Position numbers and translations under genes: made by a program. A stretch of DNA of 64,000 bases. It comes from Lotus japonicus (Eukaryota; Streptophyta; Magnoliopsida; Fabales; Fabaceae). Under the pieces are notes generated by a model. The model made no database searches. It was not told the DNA's origin and saw only the letters and a list, made by a program, of their open reading frames with translations. Of the stretch, positions 35,553 through 46,784 are shown piece after piece (within the stretch, counting starts at the first letter, position 1; the number at the start of each line of letters is the position of its first letter). The DNA is taken from NCBI RefSeq assembly GCF_012489685.1, contig NC_080044.1:29492369-29556368 (forward strand), in the 5' to 3' direction.

Positions 35553-36791
35553 TGTAAGATCAGGATTTGATCAGTGGTTGCATCTCTATATTTTGATGAT
35601 TACAATTAAGGTTTTTGAGTATGAACAATAATGGTACTCTAACGTTTGTCTTTTATAGTTGTGACAAATAGGTTCTGATTCTGACCCAAGTCGATTCCAT
35701 CAGAAGAAGAAGACCCAAGGGTAACCAAAAGAGAGTTCTAAAGCTTACCATGTTCGTTCAAAACAGTGGCAAATCCTTCAGAAGTTTTGAAGATAGAAGC
35801 TCTCAAGAGGTACTGAAGAACCGGAGTCAGAAGTTCTGAAGACCAGATGTTCCAGAAGGAACGGTCCTGAAGTAGAAGACTCAAGTTCTGAAGACCTGCA
35901 AGAAGTTGGCTCTGAAGACCCAAGCTATTCTAGCTTTGGAGTTCAGAAGTTCTGAGGAACATGTCCAGAAGTAGAAGTTGCAAGGTCAGAGGATCCAAGC
36001 TTCCGTCTGACTCTGATCAGAAGCTTCATCAACGTCCATCTGAAGCACTCTAGATCATAAGTCAGCTGGTGAAAGGACAGGTCGCTGTCATAGTACACAT
36101 CGTACTGTCATAGCTTGTTCGCCACCTACCTCGTTCAGCCTAGCCGTCTGATATTACAAGATAGCCACTCCAACGGACAAAACCCTAGCAACGGCTACAC
36201 CATATGCCTTGGAGTATATAAGGGCTGAACATAGAAGAAAGAAGCTAAGAAACTTTGCTGATTTTATTGAGTTCATTCAACCTATCTCTTAGCAATATTT
36301 CTTCATTGTTCTTGAACATCTAAGTTTACCATTAGCTTTTCAGAAGCAATTCTTGTAAACCTAAAACCTTTTACAAACACCTTGTAAATTTCCTTAAGAG
36401 ACCAAGTTTGGTCGGATCTTGAGAGGACTGAATCAAGTTTGGTTAAGTGTTTAGCTAGTCTTGAGAGGATCGGTAGATCAGCTTCTTGAGAGTATACTAG
36501 CGAGAAAATCAGTGTACTGTTAGTCACTTTGCAGGTTGCAAGTGCAGTTGTAACATTCATTGATTTTAGTGAATTACCTTCATCAGAAGAAGGAAGAAAT
36601 CACCTTCACGGGTGGACTGGATTAACTTGAGCTTTTATCTCAAGTGAACCAGGATAAAATACCTGTGTGCTCTACTTCATATTCTTTAGCACCTAGTTCT
36701 TATCTTTAAGTTTGTCAAAACTTAAAAAGGGGAAAACTTTTGTTTAAAAACTCTATTCAAACCCCCCTTTCTAGTGTTTTTCGCACCTTCA
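35553..36791 (+). repeat. 5' LTR of SIRE copy 1 (1239 bp)
   Basis: It starts TGTAAGATCAGGATTTGATC and ends CGCACCTTCA directly before the PBS. A TATA box (TATATAAGG) is at about 36215. It is clearly related to, but more diverged from, the copy 2 LTRs than those are from each other, consistent with copy 1 being the older host element. Confidence 0.88.
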
Positions 36792-36792
36792 A

Positions 36793-36805
36793 TTGGCATC
36801 AGAGC
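36793..36805 (+). promoter_or_regulatory. Primer-binding site of SIRE copy 1
   Basis: TTGGCATCAGAGC follows the LTR; it matches the initiator-tRNA-Met complement TGGTATCAGAGC except for one base. Copy 2 has the perfect version. Confidence 0.8.
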
Positions 36806-36868
36806 TCCGGTTCTGATTTATACACTTAACAGTGATCAGTGATCCATAACCTAGTGTGAAAAACAACG

Positions 36869-38752
36869 ATGGCCCAAGCCAATACTTCCGCTGACAACAA
36901 CAACAACAACCAACTCAGAGCACCAGTCTTTGATGGTGAAAAGTTTAAGTACTGGAAAGATAGAATCGAAAGTTATTTCCATGGCACTGACCTAGATCTC
37001 TGGGATATGGTCATGGAAGGCTATACTGATCCAGTAGATGCTTCAGGAGTAAAGATCCCCCGTACTGAAATGACTGACGCTCAGAAGAAGCGTTTCAAGG
37101 ATCATCACAAGGCGAAGTACATGCTGTTCATTTTATATATTAAAGATGAGAAGATCTCTGACAAAGAAACAGCAAAATCCATCTATGACTACCTGGTCAT
37201 GACGCACGAAGGAAATGAAGAAGTCAAGGAGACTAAGGCCCTTGCTCTCATAAAACAATATGAGCAGTTTAAGATGGAATCTGGTGAAACCGTTGAGGAG
37301 ATGTACTCAAGGTTTCAAACTCTGATTGCTGGAATCAGAGTGCTAAACAAGAGCTACTCTACTGGGGATCATGTCAAAAAGATCATCAGAAGTTTGCTTA
37401 AGGAGTGGATGGCTTTTGTCACTGCACTGAAGCTTTCCAGGAATCTGAACTCCTTGAAGCTAGAAGAGCTTGTGAGTCATCTCAGAAGCCATGAGATTGA
37501 ACTCAAAGAGCACAAGCCTCAAAGGAAAGACAAATCTATTGCTCTTAAGTCAAAATCTGACAAGGCGAAAGCCTATCAGGCAGAAGAGGAAGATTCCTCT
37601 GAAGAATTATCAGATGCTTCTGGAGATGAGGAGCTATCTCTTTTCACAAAGAGATTGAGCAAGCTCTGGAAGAACAGACAAAGCAAGGGCAAAGGACCGA
37701 GGAAATGTAAAGGAAGATTTGAATCTTCATCTGGTCAGAAGAAGTCCTCCGGGAAGGAAGTCACCTGCTTCGAGTGCAAGGAATCTGGGCACTACAAGAG
37801 TGACTGTCCCAAGCTAAAGAAGGACAAGAGACCAAGAAGTGTCTTCAAGAAGAAAGCTCTTGTGACCTTTGATGCGACTGACTCTGATGAAGCTGAGTCA
37901 GAAGAAGATGAAGCTTTGGAAGCTCTGATGGCTACCACTAGCAGAGATGCTGAAGCACAGGATGATATGATAGCTTCAGAAGATGACTCAGACTCTGAGA
38001 ATGACGATGGGGTATTCTGTAACTTTTCTTCATCTGAACTAAGAACTACATTGTCTGAAATAATGAAGAAACATGATGTGCTTTTAAATAAACATAAAAA
38101 GCTTAAAAGAAAATATGCTGTTAAAACTAGTACATCAGAAGTTCATGAGAAGTCAGTCTCTGGACTCATTGAAGAGAACTCATCTCTTAAAAATGACAAC
38201 TCTGTTCTTCGTGTTAAAAATGTCATGCTAGAAGATCAACTTGCATCATCTGATGTTAAGCATAAAACCTTATATGAGAAAGCGTTTCAAAGGTTCCTAG
38301 CCAAAGGCATAGACAGAAGTGTTTTGGCTTCAATGATCTATGGCATAAGCAGAAATGGGAACAGTGGTCTTGGCTACTCCCAACCTATGAGAGGTGAGCC
38401 ATCTGAGCCCAAACGCGAACCTTTGCATAAGCATTTAGTTCCCGCTGGTACTATCATTCCAGAAAAGGTTACACCCAAGGTGGTAAAACCAAAGGGAAAA
38501 TTTAAACTTGACATGTCTCAATATTATAATCAAGTTCCCTTGTACTATCCTCCTGTTGCACCCAAAGTTCCGAGAACTTCTGGGAAAACTAACAAGAAAG
38601 GACCCAAGATATGGGTACCTAAGAAAAAAATTATTCCTGTTGCAGATATCTTATGCAGCTCAGTTAAGACACCTGTCATGGTACCTGGACAGTGGATGCT
38701 CGTGACACATGACGGGCATAAGGTCTATATTCCAAAAACTGATGCCGCTTAA
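36869..38752 (+). CDS. gag: SIRE copy 1 Gag protein (627 aa, open)
   Basis: The structural protein of the virus-like particle. The N-terminus has the copia gag pattern (APVFDGEKFKYWKDRIESYF) followed by the UBN2-type domain (about residues 70-200, including FQTLIAGIRVLNKSY). A CCHC zinc knuckle CFECKESGHYKSDC lies at residues 300-313, followed by a very acidic stretch (residues 335-390) and a coiled-coil-prone region (about 400-470). The frame is uninterrupted and ends at TAA 38752. Its last ~80 residues overlap the start of pol, which lies in the +1 frame; both SIRE copies show the same offset. The ATG lies about 75 bp after the PBS. Confidence 0.88.
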   Translation: MAQANTSADNNNNNQLRAPVFDGEKFKYWKDRIESYFHGTDLDLWDMVMEGYTDPVDASGVKIPRTEMTDAQKKRFKDHHKAKYMLFILYIKDEKISDKETAKSIYDYLVMTHEGNEEVKETKALALIKQYEQFKMESGETVEEMYSRFQTLIAGIRVLNKSYSTGDHVKKIIRSLLKEWMAFVTALKLSRNLNSLKLEELVSHLRSHEIELKEHKPQRKDKSIALKSKSDKAKAYQAEEEDSSEELSDASGDEELSLFTKRLSKLWKNRQSKGKGPRKCKGRFESSSGQKKSSGKEVTCFECKESGHYKSDCPKLKKDKRPRSVFKKKALVTFDATDSDEAESEEDEALEALMATTSRDAEAQDDMIASEDDSDSENDDGVFCNFSSSELRTTLSEIMKKHDVLLNKHKKLKRKYAVKTSTSEVHEKSVSGLIEENSSLKNDNSVLRVKNVMLEDQLASSDVKHKTLYEKAFQRFLAKGIDRSVLASMIYGISRNGNSGLGYSQPMRGEPSEPKREPLHKHLVPAGTIIPEKVTPKVVKPKGKFKLDMSQYYNQVPLYYPPVAPKVPRTSGKTNKKGPKIWVPKKKIIPVADILCSSVKTPVMVPGQWMLVTHDGHKVYIPKTDAA

Positions 38753-40558
38753 GTCAGGAGGAGACGTTGGCTTTGGAGGAAACCAGAAGGGAAAGATCAT
38801 TGGAAAAGGTTCCATAGGAGATGGAAAAACTCCAGTTATTAATGATGTACTTCTGGTGGAAGGATTATTGCATAACTTGCTCTCCATAAGTCAAATAGCT
38901 GACAAAGGTTATGATGTGATCTTCAATCAAACCTGCTGTAAAGCTGTCAGTCAAACAGATGGATCTGTTATGTTTTCTGGGAAGAGAAGAAATGACATCT
39001 ACAAAATTAAATCTTCATAACTGCTATCTCAGAAGGTCAAGTGCCTCATGTCCGTCAATGATGAGCAATGGGTTTGGCACAGACGCCTAGGGCATGCAAG
39101 CCTCAGGAAGATCTCCCAGCTAAGCAAGCTAAACCTCGTCAGAGGATTGCCTCGTCTGAAGTTCTCTTCAGAGGCTCTGTGTGAGGCTTGTCAGAAGGGA
39201 AAATTCACGAAGAAGCCTTTCAAAGCAAAGAATGTGGTATCTTCAACAAGACTCCTTGAGCTACTTCACATTGATCTCTTTGGACTAGTGAAAACTGAAT
39301 CCATTGGAGGAAAGAAGTATGGGTTAGTCATTGTGGATAACTACAACAGCTGGACATGGGTAAAATTCTTAAGGCACAAGGATGAAACACACACTATGTT
39401 CACAAACTTCATTACTCAAGTTCAGAAGGAGTTCCAAACTTCAGTGATTACTGTCAGAAGTGATCATGGTGGAGAATTTGAGAACAAAGCTTTTGAAGAA
39501 TTGTTCAACTCTCAAGGGATCTCTCACAACTTCTCCTGTCCTCGCACTCCTCAACAAAATGGAGTTGTTGAAAGAAAGAACAGAACTCTTCAGGAGATGG
39601 CTCGCACCATGATGCAAGAATCAAGTATGGCTAAGCACTTCTGGGCAGAAGCAGTCAACACTGCATGCTATATCTAGAACAGAATCTCCATCAGACCAAT
39701 TCTGGAGAAGACTCCTTATGAGCTATGCAAAGGAAGACAACCTGATATCTCTTACTTCCATCCCTTTGGGAGTACTTGCTACATGCTCAACACAAAGGAG
39801 CAATTGGGTAAATTCGATTCTAAAGCTTTAAAATGTTATTTTCTTGGTTATTCTGAAAGATCTAGAGGTTTTAGAATTTATAATGTTGACCATCAAACTG
39901 TTGAGGAATCTATCCAAATTGGATTTGATGACAAGCTTGGCTCAGAAAAGTCAAAGCTGTTTGAAAGATTTGCAGATCTCAGCATTGATCCATCGGAAGC
40001 ACATCAACCAAAGGACAGCCTAGAGGATGTTGCTCCAGAGGCAGAAGCATCAAAAGATGCTCCAAAAACTTCTGATCAACTTCAGAAGAAGAAGAGAATA
40101 GCTGCCTCTCATCCAGAAGAACTGATTATTGGCAACAAAGATGCTCTTGTCAGAACTAGGTCCATGCTTAAACCTTCAGAAGAGACTCTTCTGAGTCTGA
40201 AGAGACTTGTATCTCTCATTGAGCCCAAATCAGTTGATGAAGCTCTTGAAGATAAAGGCTGGATTCTGGCAATGCAAGAAGAGCTAGATCAGTTCACCAA
40301 GAATGATGTCTGGTCCTTAATGCCTAAACCCAAAGGTTTCCATGTCATAGGAACCAAGTGGGTATTCAGAAACAAGCTGAATGAAAAAGGAGAAGTCACG
40401 AGAAACAAGGCAAGACTGGTAGCTCAAGGCTACAGTCAACAAGAGGGGATTGATTACACTGAGACCTTTGCTCCTGTGGCAAGGCTTGAAGCTATAAGGC
40501 TACTGATCTCATTCTCAGTGAATCACAACATAATTCTTCACCAGATGGATGTCAAAAG
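38508..40558 (+). pseudogene. pol: SIRE copy 1 pol, first part: protease, integrase, start of RT
   Basis: Pol of copy 1 in one frame (+1 to gag). It has the aspartic protease site WYLDSGCS (38679-38702), immediately followed by TGA (38703-38705, a CGA-to-TGA type change). Stops also occur at 39018-39020 (TAA) and 39675-39677 (TAG, replacing a Gln codon). Between them lie the pre-integrase HHCC region (WHRRLGHASL, CEACQKGKF), the integrase core (HIDLFG, VRSDHGGEFE, GVVERKNRTLQ) and the N-terminal RT region ([40 protein letters not shown]). It is cut at 40558 by copy 2 within HQMDVKS; the rest resumes at 58544. No frameshift is seen in this part, only nonsense codons. Confidence 0.88.
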
Positions 40559-41680
40559 TGTAAGATCAAGTTTTGATCAAGTAGTACAACTCTATGTTTT
40601 GATGATTACAAGTTAACATTTGAGTATGAACAATTATGGTACTCTAACGTGTTTTTCTGAGTGTGCTATTTACAGGCTCTGACCTCAATTTAATCTCACA
40701 CAAATCAGAATCACTGTGCATAAAGAGTGACCCAAGCAACACTTTCGCAACATCTATGTTCACTCTGAACAGTAGAAATGCTTCAAAAGATCTGAAGTTA
40801 TACAAGCTCTGATATGGACTCAGTCACTTAAAGTTCTGATGTCCAGAAGTTCTGACAACCAAGAAACTCTGAAGATCATGTACTTCACTCTGAGTTCAGA
40901 ATCAGAAGATACAACGGTCAGAGGATCTGTGCTTTCCCTCTGACTCTGATCAACCGGCTTCACAAGTTCCAACATGAAGCATTCCCCTGATCAGAAGTCT
41001 CCTAGGTTTAAAGGTCAAGTCACTATCCAAGTACAAAAGCAAATGTACTATCCTGACGACCTACCTAACGCTCTCAGCCACAGCAGAAGCTGGAATTTCC
41101 AGAACTGCCCTCCAACGGTAGCATTTCCATGCAGCGTTCAAACCCTAATCCTTGGAGTATAAATAGAGGCTGAAGATTGAAAGATGTGGTTGGAAGAATT
41201 ACACACGCGCAAGCTATATTCAAAAACCTTCTAAGCATTCTTTCATCTGAATTCATTGTGTTTACTATTAGCTTTTCAGAAGCAAATCCTTTGTAAACAT
41301 TCTTTCTTAAACAGTTTGTTTAGTTACCTTTAGGAGATCAAGGTTGATCGGATCCTAGAGAAGACTAAGAGAGTGAATCTTAGTGTGAGCTAAGTCAGTG
41401 TAATTGTTAGTCACTTGTAGGTTTCAAGTGCAGTTGTAACGCTTACCTAATTAGTGGATTGCCTTCATTCTAAGAAGGAAGAAATCACCTTAATGGGTAG
41501 ACTGGATTAGCTTGAGGGATTTATCAAGTGAACCAGGATAAAAATCCTTGTGTGCTTTTCTATCTCTTATCTTTAGCACTTAGTTCTCGAAAGATTTGTT
41601 GAAATCTTTAAGGTGGAAGTTTTATCTTGAAAACGTTATTCAAACCCCCCCCCCTTTCTACCGTTTTTTTCATACCTTCA
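40559..41680 (+). repeat. 5' LTR of SIRE copy 2 (1122 bp)
   Basis: It starts TGTAAGATCAAGTTTTGATC and ends TTTTTCATACCTTCA just before the PBS. A TATA box TATAAATA lies at 41158-41165 and a run of ten C at about 41645-41654. The 62-residue frame at 40974-41162 occurs unchanged in the 3' LTR only because the LTRs are near identical and is not called as a gene. Confidence 0.95.
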
Positions 41681-41682
41681 AT

Positions 41683-41694
41683 TGGTATCAGAGC
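41683..41694 (+). promoter_or_regulatory. Primer-binding site of SIRE copy 2
   Basis: TGGTATCAGAGC is the perfect complement type of plant initiator tRNA-Met and starts two bases after the 5' LTR, the standard copia arrangement for priming reverse transcription. Confidence 0.92.
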
Positions 41695-41752
41695 GCAAGT
41701 TCTGATTACCACACCTAACAGTGTTCAGTGATCCGGGCCGGTGTGAAAAACA

Positions 41753-43660
41753 ATGGCTACCACCAGTGAAACTCAAAGAGATGGTTACAATGCAAAGCCT
41801 CCCATGTTCGACGGTCAAAGGTTCGAATATTGGAAAGATAGACTTGAAAGTTTCTTTCTGGGTTTTGATGCAGATCTCTGGGATATTATTGTGGATGGCT
41901 ATGAGCGTCCAACTGATGAAGAAGGCAAGAAAATCCCAAGGTCAGAGATGACTGCAGATCAAAAGAAGCTTTACTCACAACATCACAAAGCTAGAGCAAT
42001 TCTTCTAAGTGCTATTTCTTATGAAGAGTACCAGAAGATTACAGATCGTGAGTATGCAAAAGGCATCTTTGAATCCCTGAAGATGTCTCATGAAGGAAAC
42101 AAGAAAGTCAAAGAATCAAAGGCATTGTCTTTGATCCAAAAGTATGAATCCTTCGTCATGGAGCCAAACGAGTCCATTGAAGAAATGTTTTCCAGATTTC
42201 AGTTGCTTGTAGCTGGAATACGACCTCTCAACAAGAGCTACACAACAAAAGATCATGTCATAAGGGTCATCAGAAGTCTTCCTGAAAGCTGGATGCCCTT
42301 GGTGACTTCAATAGAGCTCAAAAGAGATGTTGAGCGTATGAGTTTAGAAGAACTCATCAGCATACTGAAATGCCATGAGCTGAAGCGCTCAGAGATGCAA
42401 GATCTGAGGAAGAAGTCAATAGCCTTAAAATCCAAATCTGAGAAGGCTAAAACAGAGAAGTCAAAAGCTCTTCAAGCTGAAGTAGAAGAATCTGAAGAAG
42501 CATCAGAAGATTCTGATGAAGATGAGCTGACTCTGATCTCAAAAAGACTCAACCGTATCTGGAAGCACAGGCAGAGCAAGTACAAAGGCTCTGGAAAGGC
42601 CAAAGGAAAGTCTGAATCCTCAGGTCAGAAGAAGTCCTCAATTAAGGAAGTCACATGCTTTGAGTGCAAGGAATAAGGGCACTACAAAAGTGACTGTCCA
42701 AAATTAAAGAAGGACAAGAGGCCAAAGAAGCACTTCAAGACCAAGAAAAGTCTAATGGTGACTTTTGATGAATCAGAGTCAGAGGATGTTGACTCTGATG
42801 GTGAAGTCCAAGGACTCATGGCCATTGTCAAAGACAAAGGAGCAGAGTCAAAGGAAGTTGTTGACTCTGACTCAGAATCAGAAGGAGATCCTAACTCAGA
42901 CGATGAAAATGAGGTATTCACTTCTTTCTCAACCTCTGAACTGAAACATGCCTTGTCTGATATTATGGATAAGTATAACTCTTTATTGTCTAAGCATAAG
43001 AAGCTGAAAAAGAACTTATCTGCTGTTTCTAAAACTCCTTCTGAACATGAGAAAATCATTTCTGATTTGAAAAATGATAACCATGCTTTAGTAAATTCTA
43101 ACTCTGTGCTTAAGAATCAAATTGCTAAGTTAGAAGAAGTTATTGCCTGCGATGCCTCTGATAGTAAGCATGAATCTAAGTATGAAAAATCTTTTCAAAG
43201 ATTCCTGGCTAAAAGCGTAGATAGAAGCTTGATGGCTTCATTGATCTATGGCGTGAGCAGAAATGGAATGCATGGCATTGGCTATTCTAAACCAATTAGA
43301 AATGAGCCCTCTATGCCTAAAGCTAAATCCTTGTATGAATGCTTTGTTCCCTCTGGTACCATTTTGCCTGATCCTTTACCTGCTAAAGTTGCTAAACCTC
43401 CTCTTAAAAATGGATCTTTCTCCATGTCTAAATATCATGCAAAAATTCCTTTACATTACCATGTTGAGAAACCCAAGGTGACCAGAACCTCTAGGGTAAC
43501 TAACAAGAGAGGACCCAGAAAGTGGGTACCTAAGGATAAGATTATCTATGTTGCAGATATCCTTGATAGCTCCACTGAAACACCAGTCATGGTATCTGGA
43601 CAGTGGATGCTCGCGTCACATGACGGGAGAAAGGCGTATGTTCCAAGAGCTAAAACTTAA
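41753..43660 (+). pseudogene. gag: SIRE copy 2 gag with a nonsense codon in the zinc knuckle
   Basis: It aligns with copy 1 gag along its length: N-terminal KPPMFDGQRFEYWKDRLESF, UBN2-type domain and the first half of the CCHC knuckle (CFECKE, from 42656). A TAA at 42674-42676 (residue 308) then stops translation inside the knuckle. The same frame reopens at once (GHYKSDCPKLKK) and runs through the acidic region and coiled coil to TAA at 43660. The only lesion is that stop codon. The 3' end overlaps pol in the +1 frame (about 43482-43660), as in copy 1. Confidence 0.9.
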
Positions 43661-44708
43661 GCCTGGAGGTGAAGTTGGCTTTGGTGGCAACGAAAAGGGT
43701 AATATTGTTGGTACTGATACTATTTGTGTAGATAATAGTCCATGCATTGACAATGTTTTATTGGTAGACGGCTTAACTCATAACTTATTGTCTATAAGTC
43801 AATTAGCTGACAAGGGTTATGATGTTATCTTTAATCAAAAGTCCTGCCGGGCTGTAAGTCAGATCGATGGCTCTGTTCTATTTAACAGCAAGAGGAAGAA
43901 CAACATTTATAAGATCAGATTATCTGAGTTGGAGGCTCAGAATGTGAAGTGTCTTCTGTCTGTTAATGAAGAGCAATGGGTATGGCATAGACAGTTAGGG
44001 CATGCCAGTATGAGAAAGATTTCTCAGCTGAGCAAGCTAAACCTTGTCAGGGGCTTGCCCACTCTGAAGTTCGCTTTAGACGCTCTTTGTGAAGCATGTC
44101 AGAAAGGCAAATTCACAAAAGTCCCTTTCAAGGCAAAGAATGTTGTCTCAACCTCAAGGCCGTTGGAACTTCTGCATATCGACCTGTTTGGACCAGTGAA
44201 AACTGAGTCTATAGGTGGCAAGAGATATGGGATGGTCATTGTTGACGACTATAGCCGCTGGACATGGGTAAAGTTTCTAACCCGCAAGGATGAGTCTGAT
44301 GCTGTGTTCTCTACCTTCATAGCCCAAGTGCAAAACGAGAAGGCTTGTAGGATTGTGCGTGTCAGAAGTGACCATGGTGGAGAGTTTGAGAATGACAAGT
44401 TTGAGAGTCTGTTTGATTCCTATGGAATTGCACATGATTTCTCTTGTCCCAGAACTCCTCAACAAAATGGTGTTGTTGAGAGGAAGAATAGAACTCTTCA
44501 GGAGATGGCTAGAACCATGCTCCAAGAAACTGGCATGGCTAAGCATTTTTGGGCAGAGGCAGTAAACACAGTGTGTTACATTCAGAACAGAATTTCTGTG
44601 AGACCAATTCTTAATAAGACTCCCTATGAATTGTGGAAGAACATAAAACCCAACATTTCTTACTTTCATCCTTTTGGTTGTGTTTGTTATGTTCTTAATA
44701 CTAAGGAT
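43482..44708 (+). pseudogene. pol: SIRE copy 2 pol, first part: protease and integrase, cut by hAT
   Basis: The frame is open from about 43482 in the +1 frame relative to gag. The protease motif WYLDSGCSRHMTG starts at 43590. The GAG-pre-integrase segment VWHRQLGHASMRKI and the zinc residues CEACQKGKF follow, and then the integrase core with its three acidic positions (HIDLFGPV, VRSDHGGEFE, GVVERKNRTL). The frame is intact up to LNTKD, where the hAT element begins at 44709; the open frame beyond (to 44807) is hAT sequence. Pol resumes at about 46785 after loss of roughly ten codons. Confidence 0.9.
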
Positions 44709-46784
44709 CAATGTTCTGAAAACCGGACCGGTCATCGAACCGGTCAAGGCACTGGTTTAAGGTTCAAAGGTCGAACCGGGGTTGAATCGAGGTTGAACCG
44801 AGGTTGAACCGTATCAATATAAATAATATAATTTTATATTATATACATATAAAAATATATATACATAATTTTTTTAGGTCATCTAAATGACTAAATCTAA
44901 TTGTTGTAAAGTAAAATAAGTAAATAACAAAAGCTAAAATATATAAGCCAACAAATGTAACTCCACAAGTCCAAATGATAGTTTGTTTAGATGCAAACAC
45001 CACCAACTTACATAAGTCATAACTCATAACATTTAGGTTCAACAACAACCTTAAATCAATACCAATGACAAAAGTCTAAATTTAACAACACTTAACAAAG
45101 TATGAATAACAAGTTAACAACACAACAAATATAATCAAAAATCATTAACATCATTAAGATTGAACTCTATTCCATCAAACGACGATGATTCAACATTTGC
45201 CCCAATTTGAAAATCAACTGACTCCATCAGTGGCTCCTCTGAAATGTCAACTTCTTCACCACCTAATTACATAACGTGAAAGTGAAAAACTTACTTAAAT
45301 GTAGCTTTTGAAATAATACTTCTAAATTTGAAACAAGCTCAATAAGATTAAATGATTAATTTTTTACCTGCAACATCTCTTGCATCATCTTCATAAATGT
45401 TATTCACAAGCTCAGCCTCATTATCATCAAACTCAGGAGGTGCTTCTTCCTCAACTACCCAAAAGTCAACATTATTGATGCATTCATAATCAACAGGATC
45501 ATAAGTTCTCTTCTTCAATTCACTCCTAAAATGGAACATTAAAAAAAATTCAAGTTAGAGAGCTAAGATATATTGCAAAAAAATGAAAGCATATAAGTGA
45601 TAGTAAATTAGTAATATACCTTTTCTTCAAACGCAAGTTATAAGTAATATAAACATGATCACTTAGCCTTTGATGTTCAAGTCTATTTCGTTTTTTGGTA
45701 TGGATGCGTTCAAAGAGACTCCAATTTCTTTTACACCCTGAAGATGATGATGTTTGACTAAGAATACGAATTGCTATCTTTTGTAACAATGGAGCACTAC
45801 TCCCATATATTGACCACCATTGAGCTGCAATAAATAAATTTATTAAAACTATTATATATTGCAATAAAATAAATTTACACAATACAATTTAGATAACTAT
45901 TTACCGGGTTGAATTTGGCTTGCCGCTTGCAAAGCACTTGCTCGACTAAATGAATCTTTCCGCTCACGATAGACATTCATCTCTAGAAGGGCTTTGGGTA
46001 AGCTAGCACATAGACTTTTCACCTCCAACAAATCAACAAGTGACTGCACAACTCTATCATTTTCAACAAAACTTGGATCATAAAAGAATCCAGGATTTAG
46101 AAAGTAAGCTGCTGCATGAAGAGTACGCTTCAGGTGTTTATCCCATCGAGCTGAAATAATATCTGTGTACGGCTTATACAATTCACTCTTATCCCTGAAC
46201 ATCCGCTTGATTGCGTTCTTTGCCCTTTGTATGCCATCATAAACATAGCCCATCGAGGGTTTTTCATCCCCATCTACAATTCTAAGTAGTCGGATAATGG
46301 GAGCTGCAATATTTGACACCACCTCACAATCCCTCCAAAATTTATTATCTAAAATGATTTCACTAACACGTTTCCCAGCTGTACCCGTTGATAACTTATT
46401 ACCAATAAAGTGTTGATTAACAACTAGAGCTTGCAAATCAGACTTATGATCAGAAATACTTTTCAATGTGATAAAGATGGTAGCAAACCGAGTCACCCCT
46501 GGACGAACAATTTCTTTCCAACCACTTCTTTTTCTAAGCCAAGATAAAAATATCATATGATTGTAAATAAATATAGTCACCTTAGAAGCTTTTGAGGCAA
46601 GATCTGCAATATGTGGCAAGCTACTAATATCCTTCAAAAGGAGATTTATGCAATGAGCAGCACATGGAGTCCAAAAAATGTTCTCATATTTCTGATGAAG
46701 CAATTTACCGGCAGCTACATAGTTAGCCGCATTATCTGTGACAACATGAACCACGTTTTGAGGTCCAAGCCCCGCATTATCTGT
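44709..46784 (-). mobile_element. Truncated hAT transposon inside SIRE copy 2
   Basis: The plus-strand left end reads CAATGTTCTGAAAACCGG followed by CCGGTC/GGTTGAACC-rich subterminal sequence, typical of a plant hAT terminus; it would be the 3' end of the transposase unit. The right terminus is missing: the sequence passes from inside the transposase gene straight into SIRE pol at about 46785, through a 13-bp stretch (46772-46784) that repeats 46728-46740. No 8-bp target duplication can be shown. The gap 44830-45130 is AT-rich 3' sequence without genes. Confidence 0.8.
45135..46775 (-). pseudogene. hAT transposase, 5'-truncated, four exons
   Basis: Minus-strand exons at about 45905-46775, 45621-45824, 45369-45525 and 45135-45262 keep frame over GT-AG introns and end at TGA (45135-45137). 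The first visible exon has the DUF659-type/catalytic region ([48 protein letters not shown]) and further hAT blocks. The second has the C-terminal dimerisation part (QWWSIYGSSAPLLQKIAI, LSQTSSSSGCKRNWS). The last two are acidic tails. The N-terminal BED zinc finger and the start are missing, so it cannot act as a transposase. The surviving exons show no internal stop, so truncation is recent relative to decay. Confidence 0.88.

Noticed and set aside
40974..41162. 62-residue frame identical at 40974-41162 and 57833-58021
   Set aside because: It lies in the two LTRs of one young element; identity follows from LTR duplication and not from selection on a protein.
44277..44747. 156-residue minus-strand frame in SIRE copy 2 pol
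   Set aside because: It lies wholly opposite the conserved integrase core, has no family resemblance and runs into the hAT end.
46611..46784. N-terminal extension of the second part of copy 2 pol
   Set aside because: This is antisense to the hAT transposase; pol homology begins only after the junction at about 46785.
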